This document shows, piece by piece, positions 7,924 to 13,844 of a DNA stretch of 15,407 nucleotides. Origin of the DNA: an uncultured bacterium (GTDB taxonomy: Bacteria > Cyanobacteriota > Vampirovibrionia > Gastranaerophilales > Gastranaerophilaceae). Both the position numbers and the translations under genes were made by a program. Each line of letters opens with the position of its first letter. The stretch's first letter is position 1. Where the stretch lies: assembly GCA_949286405.1 (NCBI GenBank), contig CASECH010000220.1:1-15407 (forward strand). The letters run 5' to 3'. Below the pieces are notes generated by a model. That model saw nothing but the letters and a program-made list of their open reading frames with translations. It did not search any database and was not told the origin of the DNA.

Positions 7924-8382
7924 ATGAAAAAAATTAAATTTGGACTACTTGCACTTGCAGCAGGAATGTTTATGGTAATGGGTAACCAATCTTATGCCGC
8001 AGGAGTTGGCTATATTAACTATCAAAAAGTCCAAGAGAATTTCCCTTTTGCTCAACAAGCTGTAAAGGATATTGATGCAAAAGCTCTTGAAATGCAACAA
8101 TATATGGTAGATAAAGAAAAACAATACAAATCACTAAGCACACCTCTACAAAAACAAAATTTTGAAGAAGCAACAGCTAAAGAATTCAAAATGAAAGAAG
8201 AAGCATACATGAAACTAAAAGCTTCTAAAGAAGAGCAAGTATATAATAAAATTCAAGCTGCAACGAAACAAGTACTAGTAGAACAAAAACTTGATGCAAT
8301 ACTTGATTATAGAGTAATTTTTGTTGGTGGCGTTGATATTTCTGATCTTGTTATCCAAAAACTAAAAAGTGGACAATACTAA
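7924..8382 (+). CDS. skp: Skp/OmpH-family periplasmic chaperone
   Basis: The product has 152 residues with a signal peptide at 1-25 or 1-26 (ends Ser-Tyr-Ala-Ala). It then has the OmpH start 'GVGYINYQKVQENFP', a charged helical hairpin at about 40-125, and the conserved end 'DAILDYRVIFVGGVDISD' before Leu-Val-Ile. Skp proteins form trimers whose coiled-coil arms hold unfolded outer-membrane proteins in the periplasm and pass them to BamA. The gene lies 14 bases after bamA behind a strong AGGAGGT site (7914-7920), so the two are almost certainly co-transcribed. The length is only slightly below that of E. coli Skp. The lipid A genes that often follow this pair in Proteobacteria are not present here. 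Confidence 0.92.
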   Translation: MKKIKFGLLALAAGMFMVMGNQSYAAGVGYINYQKVQENFPFAQQAVKDIDAKALEMQQYMVDKEKQYKSLSTPLQKQNFEEATAKEFKMKEEAYMKLKASKEEQVYNKIQAATKQVLVEQKLDAILDYRVIFVGGVDISDLVIQKLKSGQY

Positions 8383-8384
8383 TT

Positions 8385-8401
8385 TAGTTTGCCACAAGCT
8401 A
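8385..8401 (+). other. Small hairpin between skp and the nucleoside phosphorylase gene
   Basis: TAGTTTG and CAAGCTA pair over seven positions (one G-T wobble) around a three-base loop, CCA. The hairpin follows directly after the skp stop codon. The downstream sequence is A/T-mixed without a T-run, so this is not a convincing intrinsic terminator. It could be a weak pause or mRNA-stability element, or chance. Confidence 0.3.
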
Positions 8402-8429
8402 GAAAATTATTATAAGAAAGGTAATAAAT

Positions 8430-9197
8430 ATGAAATATTCTACAAACGGTGAACAGTACCATATAGGACTCAAAAATGGAGATGTAGGTGAATACGTAAT
8501 ACTACCTGGAGATCCTAAAAGGTGTAAAAAAATTGCAGAATATTTCGAAAAACCTCAATTAATAGCAGACAGAAGAGAATTTGTAACCTATACCGGCTAT
8601 TTGAATGATACAAAAGTTAGTGTAACATCTACCGGTATAGGTGGGCCTTCTGCAGCTATTGCAATGGAAGAGTTGACTAATATAGGTGCAAAAAATTTTA
8701 TAAGAGTAGGTACCTGCGGAGGAATGGATATCAATGTAAAAGGAGGAGATATTGTAATTGCAACAGGAGCAATAAGAATGGAAGGTACCAGTAAAGAATA
8801 TGCACCAATAGAATTTCCAGCTGTTGCAAACTTAGATATAATAAATGCACTTGTATCAGCTGCAAAACAACTTTCATATGATTATCACACTGGTATAGTA
8901 CAATGCAAAGATTCTTTTTATGGTCAGCACTCTCCTGATAGAATGCCTGTAAGCTATGAATTACAAAATAAATGGGAAGCTTGGAAACGACTAGGCTGCT
9001 TAGCATCTGAAATGGAGTCAGCTGCATTGTTTATAGTAGCAAGTGCATTAAAAGTAAAAGTAGGATCAGTATTCCTCACAGTAGCTAATCAAGAAAGAGA
9101 AAAACTTAATCTTGATAACCCGATAGAACACGATACAGACAAAGCAATTAAAACCGCAATAGAAGCAATAAAAATATTAATCAATCAAAACAAATAA
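8430..9197 (+). CDS. udp: Nucleoside phosphorylase, uridine phosphorylase (Udp) type
   Basis: This family cleaves nucleosides with phosphate to a free base and (deoxy)ribose-1-phosphate for salvage in the cytoplasm. The 255 residues match the hexameric NP-I family: 'PGDPKR' at 26-31 with phosphate-contacting Arg31, Arg49 in 'RREF', 'STGIGGPSAAIAMEEL' at 67-82, 'RVGTCGG' at 92-98, and 'EMESAALF' at 194-201 whose Met-Glu pair binds the ribose. Uridine phosphorylase is favoured over purine phosphorylase by 'TGIGGPS' and 'DSFYGQHSPDRMP' (161-173). That last loop differs from the E. coli Udp loop, in which Gln and Arg of a 'GQER' stretch hold uracil; Gln166 is kept but the Arg position is shifted. 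Substrate choice is therefore less sure than the family. The ribosome site AGAAAGG is at 8415-8421. A TTGCCA/TATAAG pair at 8389-8416 could be a promoter but would start too close to that site. Confidence 0.88.
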   Translation: MKYSTNGEQYHIGLKNGDVGEYVILPGDPKRCKKIAEYFEKPQLIADRREFVTYTGYLNDTKVSVTSTGIGGPSAAIAMEELTNIGAKNFIRVGTCGGMDINVKGGDIVIATGAIRMEGTSKEYAPIEFPAVANLDIINALVSAAKQLSYDYHTGIVQCKDSFYGQHSPDRMPVSYELQNKWEAWKRLGCLASEMESAALFIVASALKVKVGSVFLTVANQEREKLNLDNPIEHDTDKAIKTAIEAIKILINQNK

Positions 9198-9215
9198 AAT
9201 CTTAGGAGTAGTTTT

Positions 9216-10691
9216 ATGTTGAATAAAAAAATGCAGTATGTAATAAAAACCTGTTCAAGTGAAAATGTACAAGAACTTCAAAATCTTTTAAACGAAATGT
9301 CAATGAACGGCTGGGAATTATACAGTATGCATGAAGTTGAAACTGACGAAGGAGTTATGTGCAACTGTATATTTATGAGCGAAATTTCAACAGATAACAC
9401 AGAAGAAAATACTGATATTATCAACATATCTACATTCAAAAGCCAGATGGAAAAAATTCTTTCTCCAAAACTTACTCCCTACGAAAAATGTTTGGAAATT
9501 CAATCAAAAATAAGAACTAAAAAAGCAAACATAGCAAAAATAAAACAAGAATTGGAAGTAGCAGCTCCCGCATCAATAGGCCGAAAAAAACTTAATGATA
9601 AAATATCAGCCGCATTAAAAGAATTAGATGAATTAAAATACCAGTTAAGCAAAACTACATCTACAGATGAGATGTACTCAAGACTTCATGAAGACAAGCT
9701 TGCAATTCATCTTAGTGAAGAATTGCTTGGCTACATTGATCCAGACCAAGATATTTCTGAAGAAGAACTTGTTGCAGAAACAGTAAAACTAAGACTGAAA
9801 TTGACCGAAAATCTTGGGTATGTAATTCCAAAAATCATTTTTCAAGACAGTGAAATACTTAATCCCTACGAATTCAGTATAAGAATACATGGTCTGGATG
9901 TATTCAAAAGTTTTGTATATCCTGACTGTTTGGTATTTTTTGCAAAGGACTTAAAACTTGATAAAAAAATCAAAAATTCTCATATTGACATAGATCAAAT
10001 TACAGGAGAAAAAATAATTTGGATAGAAAAAGATAAAGCTAAGGATTTTTGGCAAAAAGGTCTTACCGGTACAGAATTTATATCAAGAGCCCTTGAATTC
10101 TGTGCAATAAAACACGTAGAAGACCTACTTGATTATGAAGAACTTGATAAATATATAGATATAGTTACAGATAAAAACTTATTTTTAGTAGAAAATATTA
10201 TTCCGGACTTTGTTAACCTTGCAGATTTACGCTATATACTAACAAATTTGATAAAAGAAAAAATTTCAATAAAAGACATCGTATACATATTTGAAAAAAT
10301 AAATGACTTTGCAGACAGTAGCAGCAAATCTGATTTAATCAAAAAAATCAGACTTGCCCTATCACGCCAAATTTGTCACAACAATATGAATTCAGAAGGC
10401 ACTATCCAAGCTATTGAAATATCTGAAAAAACTATTAGCAGTTTTGAACCTAATTTTGAAGAAGATGATAATTCCGTAGTTAGAATTGATGCTGATTTTG
10501 CAGAAAAACTTGCTAAAAAAGTTGAAAAACAAGCAAAATTACTTAATATTTCTGAAATTAAATTGTTTGCACCCCTTGAATTCAGACATCTGCTTTTTAC
10601 ATTACTATCTAATTATATAAATAACGTAACAGTACTTGCAAGAGAAGAAATAGGATGTAACTGCAATATTGAAATTATTGGAGAAGTATAA
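9216..10691 (+). CDS. Soluble FlhA-C-like (FHIPEP cytoplasmic domain) protein with DUF4177-like N-terminus
   Basis: This is a 491-residue cytoplasmic protein with no signal peptide and no membrane helix. Residues about 5-55 resemble DUF4177 ('ELQNLLNEMSMNGWELYSM' with its Asn-Gly-Trp-Glu-Leu core). Residues about 88-146 look like a coiled coil. From about 158 to the end the sequence follows the cytoplasmic domain of FlhA/SctV, the nonameric ring of the flagellar or type III export gate that binds chaperone-substrate complexes. The aligned landmarks are 'ENLGYVIPKIIFQDSEIL' (198-215, like the FlhA 'elGfvvPpvrirDn' segment), 'EFSIRIHGLDV' (219-229), and 'GTEFISRALEFCAIKHVEDLL' in two pieces over 285-305. 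'LRYILTNLIKEKISIKDI' (338-355), 'IRLALSRQI' (378-386) and the ending 'VLAREEIGCNCNIEIIGEV' complete the match. The eight-helix membrane half of FlhA is absent, and no other export gene is in the window. AGGAG at 9204-9208 supports the start, 18 bases after udp. Function unknown. Confidence 0.82.
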   Translation: MLNKKMQYVIKTCSSENVQELQNLLNEMSMNGWELYSMHEVETDEGVMCNCIFMSEISTDNTEENTDIINISTFKSQMEKILSPKLTPYEKCLEIQSKIRTKKANIAKIKQELEVAAPASIGRKKLNDKISAALKELDELKYQLSKTTSTDEMYSRLHEDKLAIHLSEELLGYIDPDQDISEEELVAETVKLRLKLTENLGYVIPKIIFQDSEILNPYEFSIRIHGLDVFKSFVYPDCLVFFAKDLKLDKKIKNSHIDIDQITGEKIIWIEKDKAKDFWQKGLTGTEFISRALEFCAIKHVEDLLDYEELDKYIDIVTDKNLFLVENIIPDFVNLADLRYILTNLIKEKISIKDIVYIFEKINDFADSSSKSDLIKKIRLALSRQICHNNMNSEGTIQAIEISEKTISSFEPNFEEDDNSVVRIDADFAEKLAKKVEKQAKLLNISEIKLFAPLEFRHLLFTLLSNYINNVTVLAREEIGCNCNIEIIGEV

Positions 10692-10743
10692 ATAAATATT
10701 AAATTAAGTAGCAAAAAATTTTATTCAGGGATTTTATAAGAGC

Positions 10744-12810
10744 ATGCGAGTATTAGGGATTGATAAAAAAACACATACGTTAACAGCTTCATTTGGTCGA
10801 AAACCAACGGAAGCGGAAGCTGATGACATGCAAAATACAATTAATAAGGCCTATAACATAATGGGTACAAAGGAAAGAATAGCAATAACACATGGATCAT
10901 GTTTTCCTGCAACAGATAAAGATTCATGTATAGGTTCTCCTTTCAGCAAAGCAGCAAATGAATATATCAAATTTTTAGCCCTATACGGATTCAACGGTAA
11001 CCAACTTGGACCAAACGGAGAACTTGTAAGAGGAAATAATTCTCCATATAATTCTTCAGCATTTGCAAAAAACAGACTTTTCATAGATCTTCAAGCTTTA
11101 CAAAATAGTGATTACGCAGAAATTTTGGATGAAAAAGATATTGATAATCTTCTTCTAACCCCAAAACATACAGATAAAAATTACACATATACTGACTTCA
11201 ATAAAGCAAATGAAATTTATGACAATGCACTTGAAAAAGCCTTTATAGGCTTCAGAACAAAACTAAAGAATGGTGATGCGAATGCACTTGAGCTAAATAA
11301 AGAATTTCAAATATTCCTAAAATCTAACGACAATAAAAACAATAAACGTCTTACAGAAGAAGGAATCTTTAATGTTTTAGCTGAAGAATATGGTACAGAA
11401 AATTTCGAAAAATGGCCTGATAACACTGACAGAAATTTAATACTACTTGTTAAACAAGGAGATATAAATGCCTGTATCAGGTATAACAATCTATATAATA
11501 GTAACAAAAAAGAAATCGAAAAATATAAATTTGAACAGTTCATTGCAACAAAACAAATAAAAGAAAATAAAGAATTCAGAGAAAAAATAGGATTTAAATA
11601 TTTTAGTGACATGCTTGTCGGTTGTTCAAAAATGGATCACTGGAGACATCAGGATGCATTTATAAAGGGATACCAGATTGGAGCATATGAGTATATGAAA
11701 AATCCTCAAATGTGGGATAGTCCTATACTTCATCCAAGAAAATTGTTCAAAGGCTCTAACAAAGAACTTGGGACAGCAGGATTATTCTTAAAAGAAAAAC
11801 TTGACAATGCTCTTGAATTTTGTGAAAACGTTAGAATAGACCATGTAATGGGACTTATTGAACCATATATCATTGATAATAGCAGCATTATTTTTGATTC
11901 CAACGGAAAAATTTTAAATACACCTACAAATAATCCTGTTCATGCAGAATATATATCCAATATGAGATCTGCCGATGGAAAACCTATTGATGACTACAAA
12001 AATTATTCCTGCGATTTCACTCACAAAGATGGGCATAAGACTTATCATTCAAATATAATGAATGAGATTGTTCTACCGACACTGAAAGAACATAATTTAA
12101 ATCCTGATGATGCTGTATGGGAAGATGTATGCAGTCAACCTGAAGCATTCTCAAAAGTATATTACGAAAATTTACATCTCCCTAGACTTATGCAAACAGA
12201 ATGGGCAAGAGTACAAGGAGGAAGTGAAAAAGACTGGTATCTTCTTGGATCACATGATTCTATTCCCGGACTTCAAATGATAAAAAGATTTAATATTAAA
12301 CATGACACTAATGGTAATCAATATAAAGATTACTGGACTAAAAACAGTGACGGCTGGAATCCTGATTATCTTGCAGGTTATTTAAACATGGATCCTTCAA
12401 GAATAAAAGAACGTAATAGTTTCAGAAATAAAATAGCAGAAGATGATAAAGAAAGAGTAAAAGCAAAATTTGCAGAATTATTAACAACGAAAAAATTCCA
12501 AATATCTTTTGCAGATATACTTGGTATAGTAGATGACGATATTGTATACAACATTGGAGGAACAAATCGTAAAGATAATTGGAAACTAAGAATACCTTCA
12601 GATTTTATAGACAAATATTATGAAAATCTATCAAGTGATAATCCAACAGCAATAAATATTCCAGAAGTATTAAAAATGGCACTTCAAGCAAAACTTGACA
12701 TGCTAAAACTTCAAGCAGGGGAAAATACTCAAAAAATAGAAGAACTAAATAATACGTTTAATCCTGTTATAGAAAAATTAGCACACTACGAAAGCATTCT
12801 AAAAGAATAG
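10744..12810 (+). CDS. malQ: 4-alpha-glucanotransferase (GH77, amylomaltase/MalQ), divergent
   Basis: MalQ moves alpha-1,4-glucan chains between maltodextrins (disproportionation) in the cytoplasm, during starch, maltose or glycogen use. The 688 residues contain GH77 landmarks in order: 'GSCFPATDKDSCIGSPF' (51-67), 'NNSPYNSSAFAKNRLFIDL' (98-116, with the acceptor-site Tyr102), and 'FSDMLVGCSKMDHW' (287-300). 'RIDHVMG' (364-370) carries the presumed nucleophile Asp366, 'WEDV' (459-462) the acid/base Glu460, and 'GSHDS' (502-506) Asp505. Near the end 'DNWKLRIP' matches the GH77 'pNWr.R' ending. All three carboxylates are present, so activity is plausible. Common forms such as 'AEDLG' and 'GTHDN' are altered here. 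Compared with a roughly 500-residue amylomaltase there is extra sequence before the nucleophile, about 47 residues between Asp366 and Glu460, and a helical tail of roughly 60 residues. The ribosome site is weak (CAGGGA 12 bases upstream, or AAGAG). Confidence 0.88.
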   Translation: MRVLGIDKKTHTLTASFGRKPTEAEADDMQNTINKAYNIMGTKERIAITHGSCFPATDKDSCIGSPFSKAANEYIKFLALYGFNGNQLGPNGELVRGNNSPYNSSAFAKNRLFIDLQALQNSDYAEILDEKDIDNLLLTPKHTDKNYTYTDFNKANEIYDNALEKAFIGFRTKLKNGDANALELNKEFQIFLKSNDNKNNKRLTEEGIFNVLAEEYGTENFEKWPDNTDRNLILLVKQGDINACIRYNNLYNSNKKEIEKYKFEQFIATKQIKENKEFREKIGFKYFSDMLVGCSKMDHWRHQDAFIKGYQIGAYEYMKNPQMWDSPILHPRKLFKGSNKELGTAGLFLKEKLDNALEFCENVRIDHVMGLIEPYIIDNSSIIFDSNGKILNTPTNNPVHAEYISNMRSADGKPIDDYKNYSCDFTHKDGHKTYHSNIMNEIVLPTLKEHNLNPDDAVWEDVCSQPEAFSKVYYENLHLPRLMQTEWARVQGGSEKDWYLLGSHDSIPGLQMIKRFNIKHDTNGNQYKDYWTKNSDGWNPDYLAGYLNMDPSRIKERNSFRNKIAEDDKERVKAKFAELLTTKKFQISFADILGIVDDDIVYNIGGTNRKDNWKLRIPSDFIDKYYENLSSDNPTAINIPEVLKMALQAKLDMLKLQAGENTQKIEELNNTFNPVIEKLAHYESILKE

Positions 12811-12836
12811 TTATAAGTTATATAATAATATTTACA

Positions 12837-13640
12837 CTACTCTCGATGTATTCCCACCTCAATACCAGGCACACACAAAAATGCCGGAACAGTTCTTTGT
12901 ATTAAAGAAGAAGCAATTGATTTATCAGCCATCAAAGAAACAGCCATTCCTATATCATCTACGTGTGGGGCAAAATCTGAACCTTTAATTTTTCTATCAA
13001 CTTGTTTATGAAAAACTTTTTCATTCAAAAAATTAGAAACTCTATTACCTGTAACTATACCAATTCCCAAAGCTCCAATTGTTGCTAAAGAAAATGGTAC
13101 TGCACGCAATGAAGAATTAATATTCTTAATAGCATTTTTAGATAGTTTTTTAGCAATAGTTCCATTTTCTTTAATTTGAGGAACTAGATTTAAAATACCT
13201 TCTTTATTTTTCTTATACAATCTTGATACAAGACTTACACATCCAACAGGCACTAAAACATTGCCTAAAAACTGATTTACCGCCTCTTTGACTTTAGCTT
13301 TTCTTTGACTTTTGTCATCGAAAGTAACTCCCGCTGCCAAACCACCTAATACAGAAGAGCCTGCAAGAGTAATAATTTCTTTTTCTTCTAACTCAATAAT
13401 TCTACGATTAGGATGTTTTTTATCATATAATCTAAATAAAGCCCAATCCTTAATAGGAGTCTTTTTTATATCAGAAAACTTTAATGAAAATCCTTGCTTT
13501 TTTGCAATTGCCGTAAAAGCAGCTCCTGTAGCTAAAATTGAAGAAGCAACAACCTTAGGTCTTAAATTATTTACCTTATCACGCTCCTTATTAGCATTAA
13601 AACTCTGAAATTTATTGTTATTTATAGAATTAACAAACAT
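12837..13640 (-). CDS. Hypothetical membrane-associated protein, Gastranaerophilales style
   Basis: I do not recognise a named family. The 267-residue product starts at ATG 13640 with an AAGGTC/GAAGG ribosome site just upstream. After a short polar N-terminus containing 'QSFNA' (12-16) there are four or five moderately hydrophobic stretches (about 29-46, 89-105, 123-140, 180-196 and 248-260), rich in Ala, Gly, Ser and Val. They suggest membrane-inserted or amphipathic helices rather than a classical transporter. The C-terminal part, 'SDFAPHVDDIGMAVSL' near 221-236 and 'VPAFLCVPGIEVGI' near 251-264, looks like the most conserved block. There is no signal peptide. The gene converges on malQ with a 26-base gap and diverges from the gene at 13845. 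Real coding is supported by the even codon pattern, ribosome site and length. The function is unknown. Confidence 0.75.
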   Translation of the reverse strand: MFVNSINNNKFQSFNANKERDKVNNLRPKVVASSILATGAAFTAIAKKQGFSLKFSDIKKTPIKDWALFRLYDKKHPNRRIIELEEKEIITLAGSSVLGGLAAGVTFDDKSQRKAKVKEAVNQFLGNVLVPVGCVSLVSRLYKKNKEGILNLVPQIKENGTIAKKLSKNAIKNINSSLRAVPFSLATIGALGIGIVTGNRVSNFLNEKVFHKQVDRKIKGSDFAPHVDDIGMAVSLMADKSIASSLIQRTVPAFLCVPGIEVGIHRE

Positions 13641-13844
13641 TTATACTGACCTTCTTCCACATTCTAACAAAAACTGTAAATAAAAAACATTGTTAGTTAG
13701 TATAAAAATTTTAACAAAACTTAATTAGCGTATACCAAACACTTTATATGTAACAAAATATTAATATAAATAGATTTTAACGCAAAAAAAAATTTTTAGG
13801 ATGATTAAATAAATTGTTCGTATTGTAGTATAACAAGAATTCTT
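13641..13844. other. Divergent AT-rich intergenic region
   Basis: This 204-base gap separates two divergent genes and is almost entirely A and T. It holds a candidate minus-strand promoter and a loose inverted pair, TTGTTA (13690-13695) and TAACAA (13712-13717). A TATAAC at 13829-13834 could serve as the -10 of the rightward gene, although no spaced -35 is visible. I see no RNA gene and no reliable operator. Confidence 0.5.
13699..13727 (-). promoter_or_regulatory. Weak candidate promoter for the gene at 12837-13640
   Basis: On the minus strand, TATACT (13704-13699) lies 17 bases from TAATTA (13727-13722), a poor -35. Transcription would begin near 13692 and leave a leader of about 50 bases with the GAAGG ribosome site. 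In such AT-rich DNA, chance matches are common. Confidence 0.25.

Noticed and set aside
8731..9027. Minus-strand 98-codon Leu-rich open frame that could pass for a membrane protein
   Set aside because: It is antisense to the conserved nucleoside phosphorylase. The hydrophobic content is an artefact of the opposite frame.
12811..12836. TTATA-AGT-TATAA as a bidirectional terminator between the convergent genes
   Set aside because: Its stem is five A-T pairs only, with no G-C pair and no proper T-run. Such matches are expected by chance at this base composition.
13690..13717. TTGTTA...TAACAA inverted pair as an operator
   Set aside because: It has six-base arms in very AT-rich DNA, no second copy, and no regulator gene nearby.
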